Origin: Limosilactobacillus reuteri
Lineage (GTDB): Bacteria; Bacillota; Bacilli; Lactobacillales; Lactobacillaceae
Reading direction: 5' to 3'
Assembly: GCF_013694365.1 (NCBI RefSeq)
Contig: NZ_CP059275.1
Coordinates: 1,938,501 to 2,002,500, forward strand
Length of the DNA: 64,000 nt
Shown: one piece after another, positions 9,894 through 19,870 of the stretch
Numbering within the stretch: the stretch's first letter is position 1
How the letters are laid out: each line of letters starts with the position of its first letter
The notes under the pieces: generated by a model
Databases searched by the model: none
Seen by the model: only the letters and a program-made list of their open reading frames with translations
Told to the model about the DNA's origin: nothing
Translations under genes and position numbers: made by a program

Positions 9894-11243
9894 ATGGACG
9901 AAAAACAACAACAGAAGTTAGAACGATCGCTTAAAAGTCGTCATGTGACGATGATTGCTATTGGTGGAGCTATTGGGACCGGTCTTTTTCTTGGATCAGG
10001 AACAGCCATTCACCAAGCAGGTCCATCAATCATTCTTTCATACCTGATCGTCGGTATCTTTTGCTTCTTTATGATGCGGGCGTTAGGGGAACTTATTTTA
10101 GCTGATACTTCAAAACATTCATTTATTGATTCGGTTAAGGAATATCTTGGTGACCGAATGGAATTTGTTGCTGGATGGATGTACTGGGCATGCTGGCTAA
10201 CATTAGCAATGGCAGATCTTACTGCTACTGGTATTTACTTGAAATATTGGTTCCCTAATTTACCACAATGGGTTGGTCCATTAATTATTGTTATTTTATT
10301 GATGTTAGTAAACATGGTAAACGTTGGGCTGTTTGGTGAACTAGAAAGTTGGTTCTCTATGATTAAGGTGATTGCAATTTTAGCCTTAATAGCAGTTGGC
10401 GCGGTCTTACTTGTGATGCATGGTCATGTTGAAGGACGGCCGGTAACTCTTTCAAACCTAGTTAACCAGGGGGGCTTTTTCTCTACTGGTCCGATGGGCT
10501 TCTTAATGTCTTTCCAAATGGTAGTTTTTGCCTTTGTGGGAATTGAAATGGTCGGTTTGACAGCTGGAGAAACTAAGAATCCAGATAAAGATATTCCGAA
10601 GGCGATTAATACCTTACCAGTCCGGATTGGTTTATTCTATATCGGATCAATGATTGCGATGATGTCAATTTACCCATGGTTCCATATTAAGACTACTTCT
10701 AGCCCGTTTGTTCAAGTGTTTGCAGCAATCGGTGTTCCAGGAGCAGCTGCGATTTTAAACTTTGTGGTTTTGACAGCTGCAATGTCTGCAACTAACAGTG
10801 CGATCTTTAGTACTAGTCGTTCCCTCTACTCATTAGCTCGAAGCGGGAACGCACCAAAACGTTTTGGTGAATTAAGCGCGAAGGCAGTTCCTAATCATGC
10901 ATTAACTTTCTCTTCATTGATTCTTTTTATCACAGTTATCTTGAATTATATTATGCCAGCGGGAATATTCGATGTGATTGCTGGAATTTCAACAATTACC
11001 TTTATTTTTACGTGGATCATTATTTTGGTTGCACATATTAAGTTCCGACAACAAAATCCTAAGGGAGTTGCAAACTTCAGAATGCCAGGATATCCGATTA
11101 CTAGTTGGTTAACAATTATTTTCTTCTTGGCAGTTCTAGTGATTTTACTCTTTATTGATTCAACACGAATTCCATTAATCCTTTCAATCGTAATTTTTGC
11201 ATTGCTTGCTTATGGTTATGGATTTTTGAAGAAGAAAAATTAA
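9894..11243 (+). CDS. APC-superfamily amino acid permease
   Basis: 449-residue, about 12-TM permease of the amino acid transporter (AAT) family. Diagnostic N-terminus: MIAIGGAIGTGLFLGSG, followed by GPSIILSYLIVG. A later FAFVGIEMVGLTAGET block (TM6 region) is also typical of the family. It imports an amino acid with protons; the substrate cannot be read from sequence. Good length and no defects. Confidence 0.88.
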   Translation: MDEKQQQKLERSLKSRHVTMIAIGGAIGTGLFLGSGTAIHQAGPSIILSYLIVGIFCFFMMRALGELILADTSKHSFIDSVKEYLGDRMEFVAGWMYWACWLTLAMADLTATGIYLKYWFPNLPQWVGPLIIVILLMLVNMVNVGLFGELESWFSMIKVIAILALIAVGAVLLVMHGHVEGRPVTLSNLVNQGGFFSTGPMGFLMSFQMVVFAFVGIEMVGLTAGETKNPDKDIPKAINTLPVRIGLFYIGSMIAMMSIYPWFHIKTTSSPFVQVFAAIGVPGAAAILNFVVLTAAMSATNSAIFSTSRSLYSLARSGNAPKRFGELSAKAVPNHALTFSSLILFITVILNYIMPAGIFDVIAGISTITFIFTWIIILVAHIKFRQQNPKGVANFRMPGYPITSWLTIIFFLAVLVILLFIDSTRIPLILSIVIFALLAYGYGFLKKKN

Positions 11244-11581
11244 CTGAAACTTGAAAGCCTAGAATCACGGCTAACCACCGCGACTCTAGGCTTTCTCGCG
11301 TAAAAAATAGAAAACGCAAGAACTCTCACGTTATACTTAAGTAACCCAAAAAATAAGTAGAAGAGAGTCTTATAACCGCTATCCTAGATTTGTACTTCAT
11401 TTCCTAAATACTCGAACTCGTAGTTCCACAACCTAAAAGCAAAATATCAAATCAAAGATAGCGGAGATCATTTTATAATACGGACTCGAAGTCCCTGAGA
11501 GCATGATCGATCTTAGCTCTATCTTCAGAATAACAAAAAAGTCCAGGACAATAATTATTTTTGTCCTGAACTAATCTTAGG
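11244..11581. other. 338-bp non-coding stretch with inverted repeats
   Basis: Unprocessed spacer. It holds an imperfect hairpin right after the permease stop (GAAAGCCTAGA ... TCTAGGCTTTC, 11254-11293), an IR CCGCTATC ... GATAGCGG (about 11377-11464), and a terminator-like hairpin AGGACAA ... TTGTCCT (about 11543-11567). The paired repeats suggest remains of a small IS-derived element, but I cannot name it. No convincing gene. Confidence 0.5.
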
Positions 11582-12403
11582 TTGTTTATGATATATTTAA
11601 ACTTAGTTAATGAATTAATATGTGTGTTATGCTGGGGAATTACGATTAGGCTTATTTTGATTCGTCATTTAAATAGTGAAACCAAGGTGACCAGATTCAA
11701 TACGTTTGCGTTTGTTTTGATGTTGCTCAACTTGATAGTAGTGTTGCCTATTTTTGCTTTTTTACTTAAAAATTTACCGATTCAATCAGTAAGTTGGCTA
11801 AGTTCATTAGTAGTAGCAACTATTGACGTTTTAAGTACCTTTAACTTAATTTTATTTTGTGTTTTCAGTTGTTGTACCCGCCTGCGAAAATGTCCTGCTA
11901 CGGTTCAGGGCTTTCTGGTTTTAGGGGCAGCTGTTAAACATGGCCAAGTCCCGCCAGTGTTAGCTACTCGCCTTGATAAAGCCATTAATTGTTGGAAAAC
12001 TCATCAATCTGCAAAAATTATTGTTTCTGGGGGAATAGTACAGAAAGCAAAAGAATCTGAAGCAGAAGTCATGGCTGCTTACTTAATTGCTCACGGAATC
12101 CCAGCAAGAAAAATAATTCGCGAAAACAAGGCACTTAATACATGGCAAAATTTAGCCTTCGCTAGTCAACTCATTAAGCCGCAAGAGACGGTTGTAGTAG
12201 TAACTAGTGATTTTCATGTTCTTCGTGCGAGAGCTTATGCAAGGAAGATGGGGTTAAACTGGTCATTCATTAGTAGCAAGACTCCTTGGCGATACTGTCC
12301 ATTAACTTTTATTCGTGACTATCTCGGGATCATCCGTGACCATTGGTGGGTATTTTGCGGGAGCACGCTCTTTTTACTTTTAGTTGAATTTATTTTGAAA
12401 TGA
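11582..12403 (+). CDS. YdcF/SanA-like (DUF218) membrane protein
   Basis: 273 residues. Three to four hydrophobic segments (about 1-110) precede a DUF218 domain (about 120-250; GFLVLGAAVKHG, KIIVSGG, VVVVTSDFHVLRA). A short hydrophobic C-terminus follows. DUF218 proteins such as ElyC and SanA act in envelope maintenance; the biochemical role is unsettled. The reading frame starts TTG 11582, but ATG 11588 two codons later is the likelier start. Confidence 0.8.
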   Translation: MFMIYLNLVNELICVLCWGITIRLILIRHLNSETKVTRFNTFAFVLMLLNLIVVLPIFAFLLKNLPIQSVSWLSSLVVATIDVLSTFNLILFCVFSCCTRLRKCPATVQGFLVLGAAVKHGQVPPVLATRLDKAINCWKTHQSAKIIVSGGIVQKAKESEAEVMAAYLIAHGIPARKIIRENKALNTWQNLAFASQLIKPQETVVVVTSDFHVLRARAYARKMGLNWSFISSKTPWRYCPLTFIRDYLGIIRDHWWVFCGSTLFLLLVEFILK

Positions 12404-14140
12404 ATGACGACTAATGAAGAAGAAATCAAGAAGTCAGCACGCTTGCGTAAGATTATGCAAGTGATGCGAAAATATCATTTTGTTAGCAATTTTTACCATC
12501 AAACTAATCCACAAGCTATTTGTCAGGCACTGCAAGAACTGGGACCGACCTTTATTAAACTTGGCCAAATATTATCAACCCGTCCAGACCTTGTCTCCCC
12601 AGCATATATTAAAGAACTTCGCCACTTGCAAGATCAGGTTAAAGCTGATAGCTTTGCGACCGTAGAGCAAACTTTTGAAGAAGAAACTGGGAAGAAAATT
12701 AATGACGAATTTGCTAGCTTTGCAGAAAAACCTTTTGCTTCTGCGTCAATTGGGCAAGTTCACCATGCAACGCTTAAGGATGGGGCACCGGTTGTTGTCA
12801 AAATTCAACATCCAGAAGTCGGTAAGCTTGTTAATACCGATTTAGCCCTATTAAGGAAAGCAGTGGTCTTATTTAAGTATGTTCCCCAAGACATTGCAGT
12901 AGTTGATTTGGATAAAGTAATTGATGAACTCAGTACTTCATTACTAAGTGAAGTCAATACTCTTGAAGAAGCAAAAAACGGGGAAGAATTTTATACATTA
13001 AATAACGGTGACGGACCAATCTTAGTTCCTAAAGTATATATGAAGTATTGTGCTCCTAAGATTCTTGTTAATGAAGCGATGGAAGGGAAAAGCATTCGAT
13101 ATCGGTTTAAGCAGCCAAATGATAATGATCAAGAGGCAACGACCGTTAATCATGAAATTGCTACTACGCTCGTTAATAACTTTTTAAAACAAGTTTTTGT
13201 TGACCATTACTTTCATGCGGATCCGCATCCAGGAAATATATTAATTCATGAATTACGTCCGGATGAGTCAGCAAAGCAATACGCAACGACTAAACACCAT
13301 GAAAAGACCATTTATAATACAACTATTAGTTATGATCAACAGGAGGCATTACCGAATTACCGGATCATCTACCTTGATTTTGGAATGATGGGAAGACTAA
13401 GTCCAGCGATGGCAAATAGTATTGCGAATATCGTGATTACTATCAACACAAAGGATACGCGAAAAATTGGGAAAGCAGTTTTAAATGTTTGTAATCGAAC
13501 CGGGGAAGTTGACGAAAATGCATTTTATAAAGAACTTGGCGCCTTTATTCAACCATATTTTTCAACCGGCCTTGGCAATATTGATTTCGTGAAAATGCTA
13601 TACCAAATTGTCCAGCTATGTAAGAAAAACCACCTTCAAATGAGGGGAGAGGTAACGATGCTAATTAAGGCATTTGGAACTCTTGAAAGCTCGGTTGCTA
13701 AACTTGATCCTGAAATATCAATGCTTGAGGTTGCCCAATCGTTTGGCCGGCGTTATTTAAAACGAAACTTTAATTGGCGTTCTACCCTTGATAATAACCT
13801 AGTCAATTTTTTCCTTGCTAGCAAAGCAATGGGGAAGATGCCAGAAAGAATTAATGAATTGATCGATACATTTGTAAGTGGGGATGCCAAAGTTGATCTA
13901 CGGTATAAAAATGAGCAACGAGTGCTAAAGCAGATAGAACGGTTAATGAACCGTTTCATGATTGCAATTATTTTAGCAGCAGTCATCTTAGGATCATCAT
14001 TATTAGTCCAGGGAACACCAGCTGATTCACATATCTATCGTTTAGGAGTATCTGGCTATATTATTGCAATCATAATTATTATTCTTTTAGTTGTTACGGA
14101 GATTATCCATCGATGGCGAAATTGGCGAAGGAAACGATGA
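12404..14140 (+). CDS. UbiB/AarF/ABC1-family kinase-like protein
   Basis: 578 residues with the ABC1/UbiB atypical kinase fold. The N-terminal KxGQ motif lies in FIKLGQILSTRPDLV, the Ala-rich nucleotide loop in FASASIGQVHHA, the catalytic-loop equivalent is HADPHPGNIL, and the metal-binding DFG is in YLDFGMMGRL. Two TM helices end the protein (about 520-570), as in UbiB. Lactobacilli lack ubiquinone, so a role in lipid or isoprenoid handling at the membrane is only inferred. Confidence 0.9.
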   Translation: MTTNEEEIKKSARLRKIMQVMRKYHFVSNFYHQTNPQAICQALQELGPTFIKLGQILSTRPDLVSPAYIKELRHLQDQVKADSFATVEQTFEEETGKKINDEFASFAEKPFASASIGQVHHATLKDGAPVVVKIQHPEVGKLVNTDLALLRKAVVLFKYVPQDIAVVDLDKVIDELSTSLLSEVNTLEEAKNGEEFYTLNNGDGPILVPKVYMKYCAPKILVNEAMEGKSIRYRFKQPNDNDQEATTVNHEIATTLVNNFLKQVFVDHYFHADPHPGNILIHELRPDESAKQYATTKHHEKTIYNTTISYDQQEALPNYRIIYLDFGMMGRLSPAMANSIANIVITINTKDTRKIGKAVLNVCNRTGEVDENAFYKELGAFIQPYFSTGLGNIDFVKMLYQIVQLCKKNHLQMRGEVTMLIKAFGTLESSVAKLDPEISMLEVAQSFGRRYLKRNFNWRSTLDNNLVNFFLASKAMGKMPERINELIDTFVSGDAKVDLRYKNEQRVLKQIERLMNRFMIAIILAAVILGSSLLVQGTPADSHIYRLGVSGYIIAIIIIILLVVTEIIHRWRNWRRKR

Positions 14141-15502
14141 ATGAATGGTTTATGGGATTCATATTGGTTTAAATTAATTATCATTATTTTAATTCTGCTG
14201 TTAGCTGCTTTATTTACACTGCTGGAGTATTCAGTTGTTAAAGTGCGGCCTAGTGAGTTAAAGGAGCTCCGGCAAACGCGAAAAGTCAAACGCGCGGAAC
14301 ACATGGTAGCAAATCTTAATGAGTACCTATCAACAGCTCAAGTCGGTGTTACGATGACTTCTTTAGTTTTAGGTTGGTTAGGTGATGAATTTATCACAGA
14401 TCTATTGCTAAAGATTAATATTATTCCGCACGATGTTCTTCAAGCGATTGCACCAGTTATCGGTGTTTTAATTTTTACATTCTTCCACGCGGTATTTACT
14501 GACTTAGTTCCGAAAAATATGGCGATTGATCGACCGGTACCAATTCTCTTATCAATTGTTCACCCGGTACAATTCTTCCATACTGTTTTTTATCCCTTCG
14601 TTTGGTTATTTGCGGTAGTCGCTGCGGCAATTACGAAAATGTTAGGATACAATGTTCAGCCAGAAGAAGACACATATTCACAAAATGAAATTATGACCTT
14701 ATCCCAACAATCGGAAAAAGCTGGGGAAATGGATAAAGAAGACGTTATTTTCATGCAACGGGCTTTTGAAATGAATGATAAAGTTGCTGAGGATATTATG
14801 ATTGATCGGACACAGTTAGCGGTTATTGATATTACGGCTTCAATTGAAGATGCAGCCAAACTTTATTTCGAAAAGAAATTCACGCGTTTCCCAGTTGTTG
14901 CTAATAATGACAAAGACCACATTCTTGGTTATATTTTTGCATATGATATTATGCGGCAAAACCAAATCAATCCGCAACAATCAGTTCGCACAATCATGCG
15001 CCGAATTCCAATCGTTTACGAAAATGAACAACTCACCAATGTCCTTGCTGAGATGATGAAAAAACAAGTGCCAATTGTCGTTGTCCAAGACGAATACGGT
15101 GGTACTTCTGGGATCATTACTGATAAGGATATTTATGAAGAATTATTCGGAACAGTTGGCGAAGAAATTGATCATGCTACCTCTGATATGATTGAAAGGA
15201 AGGATCCTGATAGCAAGGGTAATCCTACCTTCGAAGTTTCAGGTAAGATGCCACTAGATGATTTTGAACGTTACTTTGATACAAACATCGAGCAATTTGA
15301 CAACTCTGAAGTAACAACCTTAACTGGGTTTTTCCTTGAACGGCAGTATGACTTAAAAGTTGGCCAACCAATTAGAGTCGATAATTTCTCATTCACACCT
15401 CTTGATTTGAAGAATGCCTATGTTAATAAATTCAAGGTAGTTTACATTAAGCCTAGAAAGAAGAAGCCATTAGCTGATGAGGATCAAAGCAAAGAAAAAT
15501 AG
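14141..15502 (+). CDS. CNNM/CorC-family hemolysin-like membrane protein
   Basis: 453 residues: DUF21/CNNM transmembrane domain (about 10-180, three to four TMs), paired CBS domains (about 205-330; EDIMIDRTQL, QVPIVVVQDEYGGTSGIIT) and a CorC/HlyC domain (about 350-440; EVSGKMPLDDFERYF). Members such as MpfA and YhdP are implicated in magnesium export or homeostasis with nucleotide sensing by the CBS pair. Labels such as hemolysin are historical. Confidence 0.9.
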   Translation: MNGLWDSYWFKLIIIILILLLAALFTLLEYSVVKVRPSELKELRQTRKVKRAEHMVANLNEYLSTAQVGVTMTSLVLGWLGDEFITDLLLKINIIPHDVLQAIAPVIGVLIFTFFHAVFTDLVPKNMAIDRPVPILLSIVHPVQFFHTVFYPFVWLFAVVAAAITKMLGYNVQPEEDTYSQNEIMTLSQQSEKAGEMDKEDVIFMQRAFEMNDKVAEDIMIDRTQLAVIDITASIEDAAKLYFEKKFTRFPVVANNDKDHILGYIFAYDIMRQNQINPQQSVRTIMRRIPIVYENEQLTNVLAEMMKKQVPIVVVQDEYGGTSGIITDKDIYEELFGTVGEEIDHATSDMIERKDPDSKGNPTFEVSGKMPLDDFERYFDTNIEQFDNSEVTTLTGFFLERQYDLKVGQPIRVDNFSFTPLDLKNAYVNKFKVVYIKPRKKKPLADEDQSKEK

Positions 15503-15931
15503 ATGAACAGCGATTTAGAAATAACCCCCGCTGAATGGCAAGTTATGCGGGTAGTTTGGAGTTTAAGACAAACAACCAGTAGTCAAATCATTGAAATCTT
15601 GCAACAAAAAGTTGAATGGAAACCAGCCACAATAAAAACACTATTACGACGCTTAGTTGACAAAGAAGCTCTATCGGCAACGCGCCGAGGTCGTGGCTTC
15701 ATTTATGAGCCGTTAGTTCCTGAACAGCAAACAATGGACCAAGCGGCGGACAAACTATTTAATAATATTTGTGAACGACACGTTGGAAGCACCCTTGAAC
15801 ATGTGATCAATAATGTAACACTTAGCAAGGATGATATTGCTAAGTTACAAGAATTATTGGCAAGCAAAGCAACTAATTCACCGGACCACGTCAAATGTAA
15901 CTGCATTCCTGATATGCAGATGAACTGCTAA
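15503..15931 (+). CDS. copY: CopY/BlaI-family transcriptional repressor
   Basis: 142 residues. An N-terminal winged helix (ITPAEWQVMRVVWSL, VEWKPATIKTLLRRLVDK) is of the BlaI/CopY type, and the C-terminus is Cys-bearing. CopY represses copper-export genes, and zinc or copper exchange at a CXCX4CXC motif controls it. Here the tail reads CNCIPDMQMNC: the first CxC is intact, but the expected third Cys is absent and spacing is longer, so metal response may be altered. No copper ATPase is adjacent in this window. Confidence 0.83.
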   Translation: MNSDLEITPAEWQVMRVVWSLRQTTSSQIIEILQQKVEWKPATIKTLLRRLVDKEALSATRRGRGFIYEPLVPEQQTMDQAADKLFNNICERHVGSTLEHVINNVTLSKDDIAKLQELLASKATNSPDHVKCNCIPDMQMNC

Positions 15932-17320
15932 ATGGAAAATCAACGAATTCGCCATGCATTAATAATCATGGTTTTTGGTACATTTTTCGGTCTTCTTTGT
16001 TCAACCTTAATGAACATTGCATTGCCAACTTTTATGAATGTTTTTCATATCAGTGAAGCGCAGGTCCAATGGGTAACAAATGGATACATGCTTGTAAATG
16101 CCCTGATGATTCCCGTCAGTTCATTTTTAATAAAGAGATTTCCATTTAAAAACCTTTTCATTGTCTTTTCTGGGATTTTCCTTATCGGGACGATTGTAGG
16201 AGCAGCAGCTTGGAACTTTAATTTAATTGTGATTGCCCGAATGATTCAAGCGCTTGGAGCGGGAATGATGATGCCCTTAGTAAATGTACTAGCAATTCGT
16301 TATGCTAAGCCAGGGAAAAAGGGCCAAATTATGGGAATTATTGGACTGGCATTCAATTGTGCACCAATCCTGGGGCCAGCTATTTCCGGCTTCTTGCTAC
16401 ACTTCTTTTCCTGGCGGTACTTATTTCTGTTAATTATTCCCTTTGCCGTTGCAACATTACTCTTATCATTTTTCTTCTTACCGTCAATCGCGCACAATGA
16501 GCATCCGCAATTTAATACCCTAGCATTAATCTTAATTACTGCTGGCTTATGGTCGCTATTAATGGGCCTTTCAAATGTTTCTAATAACCCGCTTATGTCG
16601 TTCAATGTTGCTGGTTATGTTTTAATCGGTTTATTATTCCTATTTTCCTTTTTCCTCAACCAACGGCACAGTAATAAGCAATTAATTAACTTTGGAATTT
16701 TTACTCATAAGCAGTTTGTTCTTGCTACTATTATTAATATGTTAATTACGGCAACTATGTACGGTAATGCTATTTTAATTCCATTACTGGTTCAGATTGT
16801 TCTGGGCAAAAGTACAGTTGTTTCTGCTATTGCAGTCTTGCCAGGGGCGATTTTAACCGGATTACTTTCAACCACCAGTGGTCACTTTTATGATATCTAC
16901 CCAATTAAAATACTTGTCGGTGCTGGGCTAATAATTGATATTCTCGGTACAATCGGACAAGCAGCAATTGGAGCACGAAGTTCAGTAATTATGATTACCC
17001 TGTTTCAAACCGTTCGTCAATTTGGTTTGGTAACAATGTTAATCCCCTTGCAAACACAAGCCCTTTCCCTCTTGCCAAATGAGATTGTTCCAGATGCGGT
17101 TGCTACTTTTAATACTTTACGTCAAATTGCCGCCTCATTCGGGACAGCATTAATCGTTGCAATTGTTGGAATTGTTAACCATCTTGTACATAACCCCTCA
17201 TCACATCTGGGGATTCAAGCTGGATTTATTTTATGTTTATGCTTACTATTAACTTCTCTTTATTTAAGTACGAAACTCTACCATAAAATCTCTTCGCAAG
17301 TGAAGTTAGAAAACAGTTAA
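15932..17320 (+). CDS. DHA2-type MFS multidrug transporter
   Basis: 462-residue major facilitator with about 14 predicted membrane segments. It shows NIALPTFMNVFHISEAQVQWV followed by TNGYMLVNALMIPVSS, the EmrB/QacA/LmrB N-terminal signature, and ILGPAISGF (motif C-like). Such proteins export drugs or lipophilic cations with a proton gradient; no substrate can be inferred. Confidence 0.88.
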   Translation: MENQRIRHALIIMVFGTFFGLLCSTLMNIALPTFMNVFHISEAQVQWVTNGYMLVNALMIPVSSFLIKRFPFKNLFIVFSGIFLIGTIVGAAAWNFNLIVIARMIQALGAGMMMPLVNVLAIRYAKPGKKGQIMGIIGLAFNCAPILGPAISGFLLHFFSWRYLFLLIIPFAVATLLLSFFFLPSIAHNEHPQFNTLALILITAGLWSLLMGLSNVSNNPLMSFNVAGYVLIGLLFLFSFFLNQRHSNKQLINFGIFTHKQFVLATIINMLITATMYGNAILIPLLVQIVLGKSTVVSAIAVLPGAILTGLLSTTSGHFYDIYPIKILVGAGLIIDILGTIGQAAIGARSSVIMITLFQTVRQFGLVTMLIPLQTQALSLLPNEIVPDAVATFNTLRQIAASFGTALIVAIVGIVNHLVHNPSSHLGIQAGFILCLCLLLTSLYLSTKLYHKISSQVKLENS

Positions 17321-17776
17321 ATGGAAAGCTGGCTCTTTTTAGCTTTAGTATTATTAATCGCAATTTTCGGTCATAATTCATCTTTGATTATTGCAAGCAT
17401 CGTTGTAATAGTTTTGAAGTTAATTCCTTACACTGCCAAATGGCTCCCGTTAATTCAACAAAAGGGGATTAATTGGGGCGTAACAGTAATCTCTGTGGCT
17501 ATTTTAATTCCGATTGCTACCGGGCAGATAGGGTTTGATGATTTATGGGCAGCATTTAAAACTCCTGCTGGCTGGATTGCAGTTGGTGCCGGAATAGCTG
17601 TTGCAATTTTATCGAAATATGGCGTTAATCAATTAGCTGCCGTACCCCAGGTTACAGTTGCCTTAGTACTAGGAACAATTATCGGCGTGGTTGTCTTTAA
17701 AGGAATTGCAGCCGGACCGGTAATCGCTAGTGGGATGACTTATTGTATCGTCACTTTATTAAATTTGCATTTTTAG
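17321..17776 (+). CDS. UPF0756 (DUF441) membrane protein
   Basis: 151 residues, four to five hydrophobic segments. The layout [37 protein letters not shown] and [16 protein letters not shown]... matches the conserved YeaL/YtwI-type UPF0756 family. Function unknown; inner membrane. Complete. Confidence 0.85.
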   Translation: MESWLFLALVLLIAIFGHNSSLIIASIVVIVLKLIPYTAKWLPLIQQKGINWGVTVISVAILIPIATGQIGFDDLWAAFKTPAGWIAVGAGIAVAILSKYGVNQLAAVPQVTVALVLGTIIGVVVFKGIAAGPVIASGMTYCIVTLLNLHF

Positions 17777-17953
17777 ATGGCTAAGAATAAACATGAAGTG
17801 AAAAATGACCTTTTTGGTTTTGGCGATATGAACGTTGCATTTGCAAAATACTTTGTTGGTACGAGTTATCTTAACGGGCTAGTATCACCTGATGATAATA
17901 TTGATGTAAATATTTCCAACGTTAATTTTGAACCTGGTTGCCGTAATAACTGA
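17777..17953 (+). pseudogene. Truncated cupin/carboxymuconolactone-type protein
   Basis: 58 codons. The end NVNFEPGCRNN matches the segment that normally continues into the metal-binding WHIHH of small cupin proteins; here a TGA comes directly after NN. The metal-binding histidines are therefore missing. Interruption falls next to the IS200/IS605-type sequence that follows. Confidence 0.6.
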
Positions 17954-17958
17954 AATAA

Positions 17959-18084
17959 GTTAGTGTAAGATTTTCATAGGTTGGATGAATAATTCATCTG
18001 GTCGTGGAAATCTTTTTTGTAGACCAATTTACTTATTTACAAAAAAAGAAAAGACCAGTAGCCTTTAGTGTGTCGAATACTAAG
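17959..18084 (+). repeat. 126-bp IS-end repeat (inverse copy at 50526-50651)
   Basis: Starts GTTAGTGTAAGATTTTCATA and ends CGAATACTAAG. Its reverse complement occurs at 50526-50651 over the same length. At 50 kb it adjoins an IS200/IS605-type hairpin end, so this is most simply one end of such an element whose body is missing here. Confidence 0.65.
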
Positions 18085-18210
18085 CACCACATTTTATAGA
18101 TATATACTAAATATATCATAGAACAAAAGAAAAAGCACTAACGTACTTTAAGAGAGCGATTCATCCCCTACTTATAGAAGTGGGGGTATTCTCGCAAATT
18201 TATGGATAAA
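18085..18210 (+). repeat. 126-bp palindrome-ended element, IS605-derived (copy 1)
   Basis: Begins CACCACATTTTATAG and ends in the hairpin CCCCTACTTATAGAAGTGGGG plus TATTCTCGC and a short AT tail. It differs at one visible base from 45439-45564. The hairpin and CTCGC end are typical of IS200/IS605 right ends. No transposase is present, so it resembles a non-autonomous palindrome-associated element. Confidence 0.6.
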
Positions 18211-18211
18211 T

Positions 18212-18466
18212 ATGCATTCACTATTTTTACTACAGTTGATTCAGACAGTCTTAGTAGCAATCCAATTAGTAATGATCTTCTCAGCTAATAGAATTAAGCG
18301 AGAATGGTTAACCGTTAGCCAGCTGTGCATCGCGGTCGTAATCTTAGCCGACTTATTTTCAGAATTGATCTTCTTTAGTTATACAAGTGTCCTTACTGGT
18401 TGTGTATTATTCCTTCAATTATTCTTGCTCCCAATGTTTTGGAAACAGCTAAAGGCATTTGAATAA
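18212..18466 (+). CDS. Small hydrophobic protein (84 aa), unrecognised
   Basis: 84 residues with three hydrophobic segments (MHSLFLLQLIQTVLVAIQLV, then two more). It may be a whole small membrane protein or the end of one cut by the repeat immediately upstream, since its ATG falls one base after the element. No family recognised. Confidence 0.5.
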   Translation: MHSLFLLQLIQTVLVAIQLVMIFSANRIKREWLTVSQLCIAVVILADLFSELIFFSYTSVLTGCVLFLQLFLLPMFWKQLKAFE

Positions 18467-19870
18467 ATGACTAAGAAAACGCATTTAGCCCGTGAAATGG
18501 GTGCTCGTCATATCCAGATGATTGCGCTTGGTGGAGTGATCGGGACCGGCCTATTTCTGAGTTCTGGTTACACGATTCATCAGGCTGGGCCGTTGGGAAC
18601 CGTTATTGCTTATTTGCTTGGCGCCTTAATCGTTTATGCTGTCATGTTATGTTTAGGTGAGCTGAGTGTTGCGATGCCGTATACGGGGGCTTTTCATGTT
18701 TACTCCAAAAATCTGATTGGGCCGGCCACTGGATTTACCGTTGCAATCCTTTATTGGTTGACTTGGACGATTGCGATGGGCTCCGAATTTACCGCAGCTG
18801 GCCTCATTATGAAGCGCTGGTTTCCCCAGATTCCGGTTTGGTGGTGGAGCTTGTTATTTATCATTATTATCCTCTTATCTAACATTTTTACTGTCAAGGC
18901 ATTTGCAGAAAGTGAATTTTGGTTTGCGGTGATTAAAGTGGTTGCGATCTGCGCGTTTATTTTGTTGGGGACTTTAGCAGTAATTGGTCTTATCCCGATT
19001 CAAGGTTACCATCATGCACCTTTGCTGAACAACTTTACTAAGGACGGCCTATTCCCGGGTGGATTTAGCGGCTTATTTATGACGATGTTAACGGTAAACT
19101 TTGCTTTCTCTGGGACTGAATTAATCGCCATCACCGCGGGAGAAACTAAGCATCCTGAAAAGACCCTCCCTAAGGCAATTCATACTACTTTATGGCGGTT
19201 AGTGATTTTCTTTGTCGGGAGCATGATCGTTATGGCCTCTTTGATTCCTTATCAAAAGGCGGGGGTAACGCAAAGTCCATTTGTCTACGTTTTTAGCCAA
19301 CTTGGAATTCCATATGCTGCCGACTTAATGAATTTTGTCGTCCTCACCGCGATTATCTCTGCCGCTAATTCTGGCCTATACGCATCAACCCGGATGTTAT
19401 GGTCATTAGCTAATGAAGGAACGATTCCGGCTGCCATTGCTAAAACTAATAGACGCGGGATTCCGGTTTTCGCCTTGCTCTTAAGTATGCTTGGTGGGGT
19501 GTTAGCTTTGCTTTCCAGCATCTATGCGGCTGGGACGGTCTATTTAGTCTTAGTTTCTGTTTCTGGATTGGCGGTTGTCTTTGTATGGATTGCGATTTCC
19601 TTATGTGAGCTCATTTTTCGTCGGCACTTTTTAGCGGCTGGTCATCAGTTAAGTGAGTTAAAGTATCGCACGCCATGGTATCCGATTGTTCCATGGTTTG
19701 CATTTATTGCTAGCAGCCTTTCTTGCATCTTAATTTGGTTTGATCCCCAACAACGAATTGCCTTGTATTGTACGATTCCGTTTGTAATTGCTTGTTATGC
19801 TGCTTATTATTTACAGACCTTGTGGCGCAAGTATATTACGAAAAAAAAGGTTTCAGCAGTTGTTAAATAG
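18467..19870 (+). CDS. mmuP: S-methylmethionine permease (APC family)
   Basis: 467 residues, about 12 TMs, APC family ([34 protein letters not shown]). Assignment to MmuP rests on the neighbouring mmuM and on a native overlap: the first 8 bases of this gene (ATGACTAA) are the last 8 bases of mmuM. It would import S-methylmethionine as methyl donor for methionine synthesis. In the native order this gene must follow mmuM, although here it precedes it. Confidence 0.85.
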   Translation: MTKKTHLAREMGARHIQMIALGGVIGTGLFLSSGYTIHQAGPLGTVIAYLLGALIVYAVMLCLGELSVAMPYTGAFHVYSKNLIGPATGFTVAILYWLTWTIAMGSEFTAAGLIMKRWFPQIPVWWWSLLFIIIILLSNIFTVKAFAESEFWFAVIKVVAICAFILLGTLAVIGLIPIQGYHHAPLLNNFTKDGLFPGGFSGLFMTMLTVNFAFSGTELIAITAGETKHPEKTLPKAIHTTLWRLVIFFVGSMIVMASLIPYQKAGVTQSPFVYVFSQLGIPYAADLMNFVVLTAIISAANSGLYASTRMLWSLANEGTIPAAIAKTNRRGIPVFALLLSMLGGVLALLSSIYAAGTVYLVLVSVSGLAVVFVWIAISLCELIFRRHFLAAGHQLSELKYRTPWYPIVPWFAFIASSLSCILIWFDPQQRIALYCTIPFVIACYAAYYLQTLWRKYITKKKVSAVVK

